A stretch of DNA of 64,000 bases from Arthrobacter sp. PAMC25564 (GCF_004798705.1 NZ_CP039290.1:496001-560000); one strand, 5' to 3'; shown: positions 55,427 to 63,887, numbered from the stretch's first letter. The notes: a model not told the origin generated them from the letters alone. A program made the numbers and translations.

Positions 55427-56574
55427 GCCAAGCTTCCCAGAACCACCCCGGGCAGGGGCACGCTCTCCTGCTGCTGGAGCTCGACGGCGCCGGAGCCCAC
55501 CCGGCGGCATGGCGGGCTTCCCGCTCCCGGCCGGAGGCCGTGCTCACCCCCGCACGTCTCCGCGACGTCATCCTGGCCGCCGAATCCGCCGGATTCCACG
55601 GCGCAACGATTGCCGACGGCCGGCTCCCCGAGGGGCCGGATGCCGCTGCGCGGCTCAACGCCCTGCAGCGCGCCGCCTTTGCCGGACCCATCACGCGTTC
55701 CATCGCCCTGATCCCGGAAGTGGATACTGTCTACACGGAGCCGTTCCACATCTCCACCCAGCTCGCCAGCCTGGACTATGTCTCCGGCGGGCGGGCCGGC
55801 TGGCTCGTCGCCGCCTCGACCAGCTCCGCCGACGCCGCCGCCGTCGGCCGTGAAACGGTGCGCGGGGGCCGGCTGGCGCAGGAAGCCGCGGACGCCATCG
55901 AGGTCAGCCGCCGTCTCTGGGACTCCTGGGAGGACGACGCGGTGATCCGCGACGTCCCCACCGGGCGCTATCTGGACGTGGACAAGCTGCACTACAGCGA
56001 TTTCGAGGGCGGGAACTACGCCGTGAAGGGTCCGTCAATCGTCCCGCGGCCGCTCCAGGGCCAGCTTCCCGTGCTGGCGCCGGCGGGGCTGCTCGCACCC
56101 GAGGAGCTCGTTGCCGGGGCTGTTGATGGGCTGCTGGTCTCTGCCCCGACCCCCGAGCTCCTCTCCGCCGAACTCACGGAAACACGGGAAGCCCTCGCCG
56201 CGTTCGGCGCGGGCGCTGCGCCGGCCTTGATCGCCGAGCTCGACGTCGTCCTGGACGCCCGGGGGCAGGCTGCCGCCGAAAGGCTCGCCGCACTGGACGC
56301 GCACACACCCTGGGACAGCACGCGGGCACGCTTCCTTGGCACCGCCACCGGGCTGACCGAGCTGCTGGCCGAGGTCCTCGCCGTCGCCGACGGCGTCCGG
56401 CTGCACCCGGCCGTGCTGGACACCGACCTTGAAGAGCTGTCCCGGCTGGTGCTTCCCGAACTGCGCCGCCGCGGAATCCTGGCGCCGGTGGTCCTGGACG
56501 CCTCGTTCCGGGACCAGCTCGGCCTCGCGCGGCCGGCCAGCCGCCACGCCGCCACACCCGCCGCAGGAAACTAA
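55423..56574 (+). CDS. LLM-class flavin-dependent oxidoreductase (NtaA-like)
   Basis: A 383-residue luciferase-like protein. DTVYTEPFHISTQLASLDYV and GGRAGWLVAASTS are conserved in NtaA/SnaA/DszA-type FMN monooxygenases, and RRLWDSWEDDAVIRDVPTGR follows the same family pattern. It is shorter than the gene downstream and lacks its central insertion. The start overlaps the DUF1684 stop. It may work with, or be a diverged duplicate of, the downstream monooxygenase. Confidence 0.85.
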   Translation: MSQASQNHPGQGHALLLLELDGAGAHPAAWRASRSRPEAVLTPARLRDVILAAESAGFHGATIADGRLPEGPDAAARLNALQRAAFAGPITRSIALIPEVDTVYTEPFHISTQLASLDYVSGGRAGWLVAASTSSADAAAVGRETVRGGRLAQEAADAIEVSRRLWDSWEDDAVIRDVPTGRYLDVDKLHYSDFEGGNYAVKGPSIVPRPLQGQLPVLAPAGLLAPEELVAGAVDGLLVSAPTPELLSAELTETREALAAFGAGAAPALIAELDVVLDARGQAAAERLAALDAHTPWDSTRARFLGTATGLTELLAEVLAVADGVRLHPAVLDTDLEELSRLVLPELRRRGILAPVVLDASFRDQLGLARPASRHAATPAAGN

Positions 56575-56584
56575 GGAGAGAACC

Positions 56585-58009
56585 GTGAGCCACAATCCGT
56601 ACCCGAATCCGGCCCGGGAATCCACGCCCTCCGGGCAGCTCAGCCTGGGCGTCTTCTTCCAGGGCGTCAACTCGGGAACCATCTGGAAATCCGCTGAGTC
56701 CGGTTCCCAGACGGACTTCGAATCATTCCGGCGCCTCGCCCAGACCGCCGAGCGCGGGCTGTTCTCCGCGTTCTTCCTCGGCGAAGGGCTGCGGCTGCGG
56801 GAGCACCTCGGCCGCCCGCACGCCCTCGACGTCGCCGGCCGGCCCGATGCACAGACCGCCCTGGCCGCCCTGGCCGCCGTGACCTCGCACATCGGCCTGG
56901 TGGCCACCCAGAACACCACGTACAACGACCCGGCAGACCTGGCCCACCGGCTCTCCTCCCTGGACCTGATCTCCGGAGGCCGCGCGGCCTGGAACATCGT
57001 CACCACGGACAACGCCTGGACCGGGGCCAACTTCCGCCGCGGCGGCTACCTCGACCATGCGGACCGTTACGTCCATGCCGAGGCCTTCGTGCAAACGGCC
57101 AAGCGGATCTGGGATGCCTGGGACGAGGACGCCGTCGCCTCCTCGCCGTCGGCGGACCGCTGGGCCGCCCCCGGTGCCGTCCGCCGGGTGCACCACACCG
57201 GCCGGCACTACACCGTGGATGTCACCCCGGGGCTGCCGCGCAGCGCCCAGTACCGGCCGGTCCTGTTCCAGGCCGGGGACTCCCCGGACGGCCGTGACTT
57301 CGCCGCACGTCAGGCGGACGTCATCTTCTCGGCCCACCCGCAGCTTGAGGACGCGCTGCAGTTCCGCCGCGACATCGTCGAGCGCACGCTCAAGGCCGGC
57401 CGGGGAGCCAACGACGTCAAGATCATGCCCGCCAGCGAGTTCATCCTGGCCGCCACACCGGAGGAGGCGCTCGAGAAGAAGGCCTGGGTCCGTGAGCTGC
57501 AGATCGGCCCGCAGCAGGCCATTGCCTATCTGGAGCAGTTCTGGGGCCGCGAACTGCAGGGCTTTGATCCTGACGGGCCGCTTCCGGAGATCGACCCCGT
57601 AGTGGAGGAAACGTCCGAAACCCGCGGCAGCGGCTTCCACGGCGCCAAGGCCCGGCAGCTCGCGGACCAGTGGCGGGCCGAGGCCAAGGAGAAGGGCCTG
57701 TCCATCCGCCAGTTCGTCTCCGCGAAGACCTCCCGCGGGGACTCCACCTTCACCGGCTCCTACGCCGAGGTGGCGGACCGCCTCGCGGAGTATGCCCGCA
57801 CCGGCGCCGTCGACGGGTTCAACATTTCGCCCTGGCTCATCCCGAGCGGCCTGGATGACATCGTCAACCATCTGGTGCCCGCCCTGCAGGAACGCGGCGT
57901 GTACCCGAGTGAATACGCCGGCACCACGCTGCGGGAAAACCTCGGACTGGCCACCCCTGTCCGCCCCGTCGCCGCGGCCGAAGCCGTTGCCAACGCAGTG
58001 CGGGTCTAG
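56585..58009 (+). CDS. NtaA/SnaA/DszA-family FMN-dependent monooxygenase
   Basis: About 474 residues from GTG 56585, with AAGGAG upstream; the frame's extension to 56429 overlaps the previous gene and is spurious. The family blocks NTTYNDPADLAHRLSSLDLI, SGGRAAWNIVTTDNAW and YRPVLFQAGDSPDGRDFAA are all present. This family cleaves C-N or C-S bonds (nitrilotriacetate, dibenzothiophene sulfone, N-acetyl-S-succinocysteine). It is the best candidate for the bond-breaking step of the cluster. It ends the plus-strand operon. Confidence 0.92.
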   Translation: MSHNPYPNPARESTPSGQLSLGVFFQGVNSGTIWKSAESGSQTDFESFRRLAQTAERGLFSAFFLGEGLRLREHLGRPHALDVAGRPDAQTALAALAAVTSHIGLVATQNTTYNDPADLAHRLSSLDLISGGRAAWNIVTTDNAWTGANFRRGGYLDHADRYVHAEAFVQTAKRIWDAWDEDAVASSPSADRWAAPGAVRRVHHTGRHYTVDVTPGLPRSAQYRPVLFQAGDSPDGRDFAARQADVIFSAHPQLEDALQFRRDIVERTLKAGRGANDVKIMPASEFILAATPEEALEKKAWVRELQIGPQQAIAYLEQFWGRELQGFDPDGPLPEIDPVVEETSETRGSGFHGAKARQLADQWRAEAKEKGLSIRQFVSAKTSRGDSTFTGSYAEVADRLAEYARTGAVDGFNISPWLIPSGLDDIVNHLVPALQERGVYPSEYAGTTLRENLGLATPVRPVAAAEAVANAVRV

Positions 58010-58210
58010 GCAATGGGCGCGGCAGAGTCCGGCACCGCCGGCGTAAGCAGCGGCAATGGCCCCCGGAGCAACAACAGCGCCGACACCATCAGGCTGCAGT
58101 TGACGATCTGGCAGCAGAACCTCTAACCCACATCGATTGCTCCGCACCCGCCCTTTTCACGCCCCGGAAGGGCAGTTACGGAGCGATCGATGCATCAGCC
58201 CCGGAACAGG

Positions 58211-58516
58211 TCAGCCCGCGGCCGGATTTTCGCTGCCCACTTGCTCCAGGATCCTGGCTGCCGGCGATCCCGCCATCAGCGGCTCCATCACTTCCGGGTT
58301 ATTCCACACATTGGTGCGTAGCCGCTCCAGAAACGCCGCCGCGGCGTCCTTCGTGTCGAAGTCCAGGTGCACGGCCACACTGTTCCCGTCGTCGGTGTCC
58401 CGAAATACCCGGATCGAGCGGGCGCCCGAGGCGGCACGGCCTGCGGGATCACTATCGAACACCTGCTTCCATGCGGCATAGTCCCGGACCGGATAACCTA
58501 CCTGCAGCGTGAACAT
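58211..58516 (-). CDS. Small dimeric alpha/beta-barrel-like hypothetical protein
   Basis: A 101-residue protein from ATG 58516 with AAGGATC upstream; the frame to 58600 is not supported. The N-terminus MFTLQVGYPVRDYAAWKQVF and SIRVFRDTDDGNSVAVHLDF resemble ferredoxin-like ABM/cyclase proteins. No exact family is recognised. It lies between the plus-strand monooxygenase end and REP copy 2. Confidence 0.6.
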   Translation of the reverse strand: MFTLQVGYPVRDYAAWKQVFDSDPAGRAASGARSIRVFRDTDDGNSVAVHLDFDTKDAAAAFLERLRTNVWNNPEVMEPLMAGSPAARILEQVGSENPAAG

Positions 58517-58593
58517 CCTTGATCCTTTCCTCGATTGGGTAATCACGATAATGCGTGCGGCGTCCATCTGGAGAGAGCTGGAGGACTCTCCGG

Positions 58594-58680
58594 AGGCCAC
58601 AGCAACGCGGGGTCAGATCGCGCCCATAATCCCCTCCGGGATGGGCGCGATCTGACCCCGCGTTGGTCCTCTGGTGGCCT
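58594..58680. repeat. REP-like palindrome, copy 2 (perfect)
   Basis: Core arms 58603-58627 and 58641-58665 match at all 25 positions, with a 13-nt loop. Outer arms AGGCCAC (58594-58600) and GTGGCCT (58674-58680) extend it. It lies just downstream of the minus-strand binding-protein gene. The shared core CAACGCGGGGTCA / TGACCCCGCGTTG links it with copies 1 and 3. Confidence 0.9.
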
Positions 58681-58685
58681 GGGAG

Positions 58686-59684
58686 CTACGTCTTGGGCAG
58701 GCCTGCCGGGTTGACCTCGGACTTCTTCACAGCCTCATCGCCCAGCCCCCAGCGGTCCAGGATCTTCGCGTAGCTGCCGTCCTCGATCAGGTGGTTCAGG
58801 CCGGCCGCGGCCGCGGCAGCGAAGCCATTGTCCTTCTTGCTCGTGACGGCGATGTTGGCTTTCAGCGGCCAGCCGCCGTCGACGAGGCCCACGAGCTTGG
58901 TCTTGGCGTCCGAGGCGGCCTTGAAGGCTGCCGTGGCGTTGGGGCCGAAGGTCAGGTCCGCACGGCCCGACTGGAGGGCAAGCTGGGACGCGGAGTCGTC
59001 GTCGTAGTACTGGAACTCAACCGGCTTCAGGCCGTTCTTCTTGTTCTCCTCGTCCCAGCGCAGCAGGATGGCCTCCTGGTTGGTGCCGGATCCGACGATC
59101 ACGCGCTTACCGGCGACGTCGGCCGCGGTTTCCACCTTGCCGATTGCGCTGTCAGCCTTGGCGTAGAAGCCGAGCTTGTCCTCGCGGTAGCTGGCGAAGT
59201 CGAACTTGAGCTTGCGCTCCTCCGTGACGGTGACGTTGGAGATGACGGCCTCATATTTGCCGGAGTCGACGCCGAGGGGCCAGTCGGCCCAGGCCGTGGG
59301 AACGATGTCGGCTTCCAGGCCCAGCGACTCGGCCAGTGCGACGGCGAGATCCACCTCGTTGCCGACCGGCGTCTTGTTGTCCGTGGCATAGACGGCCAGC
59401 GGTGCGGCGAAGGGGCTGACTGCCACGGTCAGCTTGCCGTCCTTTTTGATGGCGTCCGGGACAAGGGCGGCGGCGGCCTTGTCGACGGTGGCCTTCACCC
59501 GGTCCTGCTGCGGGGAAAGGTTGAAGGTCTTGACTCCGGTGGAGGAGGACGACGGCGTGGCCGGGTTGGCGCTGCCGGCGGCCGACGCGCCGGGGTCGGA
59601 GCAGGCGGCCAGGCCCAGCAGGGTGGTGGCGGCAAGAGCCACGCTGACACCGGATCTGAACGCTGTGGACGATTTTCTGGACAT
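58686..59684 (-). CDS. Second amino-acid ABC substrate-binding lipoprotein (paralogue)
   Basis: About 332 residues from ATG 59684, chosen because GGGGAG is 4 bp upstream; the upstream frame to 59756 lacks support. The signal peptide ends with lipobox LAAC. The mature start CSDPGASAAGSA is identical to that of the binding protein at 52.4 kb, and the body is clearly related (VGSGTNQEAIL against VGSGTNQEKIL). No permease or ATPase is beside it, so it may share the upstream ABC machinery with a different ligand. Confidence 0.9.
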   Translation of the reverse strand: MSRKSSTAFRSGVSVALAATTLLGLAACSDPGASAAGSANPATPSSSSTGVKTFNLSPQQDRVKATVDKAAAALVPDAIKKDGKLTVAVSPFAAPLAVYATDNKTPVGNEVDLAVALAESLGLEADIVPTAWADWPLGVDSGKYEAVISNVTVTEERKLKFDFASYREDKLGFYAKADSAIGKVETAADVAGKRVIVGSGTNQEAILLRWDEENKKNGLKPVEFQYYDDDSASQLALQSGRADLTFGPNATAAFKAASDAKTKLVGLVDGGWPLKANIAVTSKKDNGFAAAAAAGLNHLIEDGSYAKILDRWGLGDEAVKKSEVNPAGLPKT

Positions 59685-59938
59685 TTTTCTCCCCGTGGAA
59701 GTTCGTGGATTACTGCTCATGCCAGCAACTATCCGGGCTGGCCGGATGCCGGTCAAAAGGCGGTGAAACCAAGGGATACAGGGGGTAACCGCGGTTAACC
59801 CGGAGGCCTGGAAATGACCTGGGGTGGCCCAGTGTTACCGCAGGTTGCCCTCCGTGACGCGGCGGGACGAATTTCTACCCGGCGGGGCCCCGCTGCGCCT
59901 AGCCTGCTTAGAAGACCACACGAACAGGAGGGCCGGAC
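59685..59938. promoter_or_regulatory. Divergent promoter region with palindrome
   Basis: This 254-bp gap serves the binding protein (minus) and the SRPBCC gene (plus). It contains the perfect 12-bp palindrome TAACCGCGGTTA (59786-59797), with a related imperfect copy near 59834-59849. This is a candidate operator; no cognate regulator is adjacent. Confidence 0.4.
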
Positions 59939-60433
59939 ATGTCACTGACCACGCGCCGGACCACGCACCGGCTCAGCATCGATGCCCCGGAGGACGTCAT
60001 TTTCGGCCTGTTGCGGGAGGCCGCACACTGGCCGTACCTTGATGGTCTCACCGTCTACGCCGAGCGCGTCAGCGGCGACGATTCCATCCACGAACTGCGG
60101 ATCTCGATCGTCGCCAACGGGTCCCTCAGCTCCAGCTACTGCCGCCGGGTTTTCGATGCGGACCGCCACCGTGCACAGTTCCGCCAGCTAGACGTCGAGG
60201 CTCCCTTCCACGCGCTGCGCGGTGAATGGGAAATCCACCGCGCAGACGGGCAGTCCCTGGTGACGCTCAGCCACGAATACGAACTGGACGCCGGCGCCGA
60301 CGTCGAGGAGCTCGCGGAGCGGGTCAACCGGAACATCGACGAGTTCAGCCGGCGCGAGCTTGAGGCGCTGCGGCTCAGCTCCGAGCGCCTCGCCCAACTG
60401 CTGCAGCAGCACTCTGCTGGGCGGGAGGCGTAG
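59939..60433 (+). CDS. SRPBCC-family (polyketide cyclase/aromatase-like) protein
   Basis: A 164-residue protein with an AGGAGG ribosome site. The pattern HRLSIDAPEDVIFGLLREAAHWPYL at the start and the long C-terminal helix (residues 125-160) fit the helix-grip START-like fold, closest to the aromatase/cyclase subgroup. No polyketide synthase is nearby, so a biosynthetic role is not supported. The next gene starts 7 bp after its stop. Confidence 0.75.
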   Translation: MSLTTRRTTHRLSIDAPEDVIFGLLREAAHWPYLDGLTVYAERVSGDDSIHELRISIVANGSLSSSYCRRVFDADRHRAQFRQLDVEAPFHALRGEWEIHRADGQSLVTLSHEYELDAGADVEELAERVNRNIDEFSRRELEALRLSSERLAQLLQQHSAGREA

Positions 60434-60439
60434 CTGAAG

Positions 60440-61042
60440 ATGGCGACGGACCGGTACACCACCGAACAGGACCGTTTCGGCCGGCTCCTGGCCGACCGTG
60501 AGGTCTGGCGGCAGGCGGCCACCATCCCGGCGGCCGGCGAGCTGACTGCACGATGGCTGGAGGGACGCAGCCAGTATCAGCCGGGGACATCAGCTCCCGG
60601 CTTTGATGAGGAAACCCGGCCCATTGCCGGCGCGCTTGCGGGACTCAACCGGAGCGGCCTCTTCACCAAGGAATCCCAGCCCGGGGTTCTCGCCGAAGGG
60701 CACGCCCAGCGCGCTTATGTGGCCGGCTTTTGCAGTGTCGAGTCAGCGGCGGCGCTGCTGGAGTTGTCCGGGCGGACCGATCTGGTGACCGTCGCCCACG
60801 CCCCCGGCGAAGCCAGCCAGTCGTCAATCCCCGTGACCCTGCGCGATGGTGAGGTCGTGACGGTGCTGGGCAGCAGCGAGGGCCCGGTCGGCGATGATCA
60901 GCTCCGGGACTGGTCAGAGGAAGCCAACGAAAGCCTGGCGCTCGTGCTGGCAGACTCCTGGTATGTCGAGGTCTTCGACCCGGTCTGGGGACGGAATGGC
61001 GTGCTCCTCCCTGCCGTCCTCGAGGCGCTGACGGCAGGCTGA
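60440..61042 (+). CDS. DUF6919-like hypothetical protein
   Basis: A 200-residue protein, second of a two-gene unit with the SRPBCC protein. AAGELTARWLEGRSQYQPG near residue 35 and ALAGLNRSGLFTKESQPG near residue 65 match the pattern I associate with DUF6919, mostly from actinobacteria and of unknown function. The assignment is from memory of the family and is not certain. No membrane segment or signal is seen. Confidence 0.6.
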   Translation: MATDRYTTEQDRFGRLLADREVWRQAATIPAAGELTARWLEGRSQYQPGTSAPGFDEETRPIAGALAGLNRSGLFTKESQPGVLAEGHAQRAYVAGFCSVESAAALLELSGRTDLVTVAHAPGEASQSSIPVTLRDGEVVTVLGSSEGPVGDDQLRDWSEEANESLALVLADSWYVEVFDPVWGRNGVLLPAVLEALTAG

Positions 61043-61058
61043 CCGGAGGCTCACCGCC

Positions 61059-61355
61059 TCAGCCGATGCTGGCTGCCTCGTCCAGGGTGCGTGCCTCGAA
61101 ATGCTCCAGCATTTCGCGCATGCCTTCCATGCTCTGTTTGAACATCTCGGACGCCCGCCACACTTCAGCCTGTTCCAGCGACTCCCATGGGCCGGTACTG
61201 ATGAACCGGTTCGGCACGTCATGGTCATGCATCAGCACGGCCTTGGCGTGCGGGAAATCCTCCTGCGTCTTCCGGGCCAGATCACGCCAGGCCTGCACAA
61301 AATCGTTCTCGCGGCCCGGGTGTACCAACCAGATTCCCAGCGTGTAAACCGACAC
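61059..61355 (-). CDS. Antibiotic biosynthesis monooxygenase (ABM)-domain protein
   Basis: About 98 residues from GTG 61355, which has GGAGG at 8-bp spacing; ATG 61370 is the alternative. LGIWLVHPGRENDFVQAW at the start and FISTGPWESLEQAEVWRASE in the middle are typical of the ABM ferredoxin-like fold. Such proteins may be quinol or heme monooxygenases or have structural roles. The convergent neighbour is the DUF6919-like gene. Confidence 0.75.
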   Translation of the reverse strand: MSVYTLGIWLVHPGRENDFVQAWRDLARKTQEDFPHAKAVLMHDHDVPNRFISTGPWESLEQAEVWRASEMFKQSMEGMREMLEHFEARTLDEAASIG

Positions 61356-61469
61356 GTCGATCGCCTCCATTTTCTGCACGGGGTGGATTGAGGGGATGGA
61401 TACCCCGATTATCTTCCCGTCCCCCGGACGGCGGTAGGGCCCTTCTGCCCGACGGCGGCCGCCACCCAG

Positions 61470-61532
61470 CAACGCGGGGTCACCTACGGCCCATCCCGCG
61501 GCCTCGGATGGGCGCTAAGTGACCCCGCGTTG
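61470..61532. repeat. REP-like palindrome, copy 3
   Basis: Arms 61470-61496 and 61506-61532 match at 24 of 27 positions with a 9-nt loop. The core CAACGCGGGGTCAC is shared with the other two copies. It is followed at 61527-61554 by a tandem pair of the 14-bp unit GCGTTGGAGTAATC / GCGTTGGAGCAATC that runs to the stop of the aldehyde dehydrogenase gene. Confidence 0.88.
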
Positions 61533-61552
61533 GAGTAATCGCGTTGGAGCAA

Positions 61553-63076
61553 TCACACCTTCCGGTGGATCGACTTGTAGCTCAGGTACGCGTTCAGGCC
61601 CTCGATGCCGTACTCGGTGCCGAGGCCGGAATCGTGCCGGCCGCCGAAGGGTGCGGCGTGGTTGGAGGCGAAGAAATTGATGCCGACGGAGCCGGTATCC
61701 ATCCTGTCGGCCACGGCCAACGCCGCCTCCGGATCGCCTCCGAACACCAGCCCGCCCAGGCCGAACTCGGTGTTGTTTGCCAACTCAACCGCCTCATCGG
61801 CACTGCCGCCGGCGTCGTTGTACTTCAGGATGCAGATCACCGGGCCGAAGATCTCCTCGCGGGAGATCCGCATCTCCGGGGTGACGTCGGCAAAGACGGT
61901 GGGTTCCACAAAATAGCCGCCTTCCAGGCCGCCGCCGAGCGACGCTGCGCGTCCGCCGGTGGTGGCGCGGGCGCCTTCGGCCAGGCCCGATTCAACGTAC
62001 TCCAGCACGGTCCGGTACTGGGATTCCGTCGCGCAGGGCCCGAACACGGTGTCCGGGTCCAGCGGGTCGCCCTGTTTGCCGGCGGCGATGGTCTTGGTGA
62101 CCATGTCCACCACCTCCTCGTACCGGCTGGCCGGGGCCAGGATCCGGGTGGAGATGTAGCAGGTCTGCCCGGTGTTGCGCATCGAGGAGCGGATCAGCAC
62201 CTTGGACATCGCGTCCAGGTCCGCGTCCGGCAGCACGATCGCGCTGGACTTCCCGCCGAGTTCCAGGGTGACGGGGCGCAGCAGTTCCCCGCAGGCGGCG
62301 GCGATTTTCCGGCCCACCGGCGTCGACCCGGTGAAGGCGACCTTGTCCACGCCCGGGTGCTTCACCAGCGCGTCCCCCAGCCGGCCGGAACCGGTGACCA
62401 GGTTGACGACGCCGGCCGGGACACCGGCGGCGGCCACCGCGTCGATGATCACCCGCAGGGACAGCGGGGTGGGCGACGCCGGCTTGATCACCACGGTGCA
62501 GCCGGCCAGCAGCGCCGGGGCCAGTTTGATGACCACCAGGTTGATCGGGAAGTTCCACGGTGCGATCAGCGCGCAGACCCCCAAAGGGTCACGCCGGACC
62601 ACGGATTCGCCGCCGCCCTTGGGGAAAGCCCGCACGTCCTCGCGCTCGAGGTACCCGGCGAGAGTGGCGAAGTAGCGGAAGATGCCGGCGGCGTTCGCTG
62701 CCGCACCGGAAGATTCGGCGACCGGCGAGCCGTTCTCGCGGGTATTGGTCAGCGAGAGCTCCTCCGCGCGCTTCTCCACCTCCTCGGCGATGCGCAGCAG
62801 GTACGCGGCCCGCTCGGACGGCGCCAGCCGCGGCCATCCGCCGTCGAACGCCCTGCGGGCGGACGCGACGGCGGCGTCCACATCCTCAACGGTGCCGTCC
62901 GGCACCGAACCCCAGACTTCGCCCGTGGCGGGGTCGGTGACCGGGTTGCGGCCGGTGCCGCGCGCCGGGGTCCAGGCGCCGTCGATGAAGATGTCGTCGA
63001 CGTTTGTGTACGGCAGGGACAACGCGGCGCGGGCCGCGAGGGCGTCGTGCGTTGCGGAGGGGGTTGGGGACGTCAT
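61553..63076 (-). CDS. Aldehyde dehydrogenase (NAD(P)-dependent)
   Basis: A 507-residue ALDH-superfamily protein from ATG 63076. It has the catalytic Glu in VTLELGGKS, the catalytic Cys in NTGQTCYIST, the APWNFP and GSTPVGRKI cofactor sites and the EEIFGPV motif. The substrate aldehyde is unknown. Its start overlaps the stop of the upstream HD-domain gene by 4 bp, so the HD enzyme may produce, or be needed for, its substrate. Confidence 0.94.
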   Translation of the reverse strand: MTSPTPSATHDALAARAALSLPYTNVDDIFIDGAWTPARGTGRNPVTDPATGEVWGSVPDGTVEDVDAAVASARRAFDGGWPRLAPSERAAYLLRIAEEVEKRAEELSLTNTRENGSPVAESSGAAANAAGIFRYFATLAGYLEREDVRAFPKGGGESVVRRDPLGVCALIAPWNFPINLVVIKLAPALLAGCTVVIKPASPTPLSLRVIIDAVAAAGVPAGVVNLVTGSGRLGDALVKHPGVDKVAFTGSTPVGRKIAAACGELLRPVTLELGGKSSAIVLPDADLDAMSKVLIRSSMRNTGQTCYISTRILAPASRYEEVVDMVTKTIAAGKQGDPLDPDTVFGPCATESQYRTVLEYVESGLAEGARATTGGRAASLGGGLEGGYFVEPTVFADVTPEMRISREEIFGPVICILKYNDAGGSADEAVELANNTEFGLGGLVFGGDPEAALAVADRMDTGSVGINFFASNHAAPFGGRHDSGLGTEYGIEGLNAYLSYKSIHRKV

Positions 63077-63855
63077 CGGATGACCGCCGTCTTGAGCAGG
63101 GCGGTGGAGCGGTTCAGGTCCGCGGTGGCCATGTCCACGGCTGCCTGGGTGATGAGTTCCGGGATGATTTCCGCGGCGAGGCGGTCGGTGTAGGTGGCCG
63201 GGTCCATGTTGAACCAGGAGGACGCGAGGGCGATCCCGGCCTGGTCGAAGCGCCACAGCCTGTCGGCGTCGCGCATCAGGGCATCTTCCAGCGAGTGCGC
63301 CACGGGCCGGGTGTCGTGGCCGTCGATGATGGCGCAGACGCGTTCGATGAATTCCGCGGAGTAGCCGAGCCCGGGCAGGACCCGGCGGGCGACGTCGCAA
63401 CCCTGCTTCTCGTGCTCGTAGCGGATGGTGGCCTTGCGCCAGTCGCCGGTGAAGCCCTCGGAGAGGATGCGGGATTCGTCCACGTGCGCCCAGCCGGTGT
63501 CGTGCAGCAGGGTGGCCACCCGCACCAGTTCGGCGTCGGCGTCGGGGTAGGCCCGGCAGAGGCGTTCGGCGAAGGCGAGGGAGATCGGCAGGTGGATGTC
63601 GTTGCCGCGGGTCCGGGTTTCCTGCACCACGGCCTTCCAGAGCCCGTCGAGTTCCTCGACGGCGGCCGGGGTGGTGGCGATCGGGTCGGTGTCCACCGGG
63701 CCCGGAGCCGGGACGGGGCGGACCGGATAGGCGGCGGCGAAGTCCGCAGCCGCGGGGTGAACGTCCGCGGGATTGACGTCCGCAGGGTGCACGGGCGCGG
63801 TGCCGGCTGCGCCGGCGTTGCCGACGTCGGCAACCGGAGTCTTGGGCGTGGTCAT
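63073..63855 (-). CDS. HD-domain protein with a full di-metal ligand set
   Basis: A 260-residue protein from ATG 63855 with GAAGGAG upstream. The first 60 residues are Pro/Ala-rich with a PADV(N/H)P repeat. The HD domain follows with H88, H118-D119 (LLHD), H148 (YEHE), H180 (DGHD) and D196, six potential ligands for two metals. This H-HD-H-H-D pattern is that of di-iron HD oxygenases (PhnZ, TmpB) and of some phosphohydrolases. It overlaps the aldehyde dehydrogenase by 4 bp. Confidence 0.85.
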   Translation of the reverse strand: MTTPKTPVADVGNAGAAGTAPVHPADVNPADVHPAAADFAAAYPVRPVPAPGPVDTDPIATTPAAVEELDGLWKAVVQETRTRGNDIHLPISLAFAERLCRAYPDADAELVRVATLLHDTGWAHVDESRILSEGFTGDWRKATIRYEHEKQGCDVARRVLPGLGYSAEFIERVCAIIDGHDTRPVAHSLEDALMRDADRLWRFDQAGIALASSWFNMDPATYTDRLAAEIIPELITQAAVDMATADLNRSTALLKTAVIR

Positions 63856-63887
63856 AATGCTCCTTCGCGGGCGGCCGGCCGGAGTGG

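Noticed and set aside
59939..61042. A small polyketide gene cluster suggested by the aromatase-like SRPBCC and ABM proteins
   Set aside because: No ketosynthase, acyl carrier or other biosynthetic gene is present; both folds are common in non-biosynthetic proteins.
47725..61532. Palindromes at 47.7, 58.6 and 61.5 kb considered as terminal repeats of one composite transposon
   Set aside because: Each unit is itself a complete inverted repeat, no transposase lies between them, and target-site duplications are not seen.
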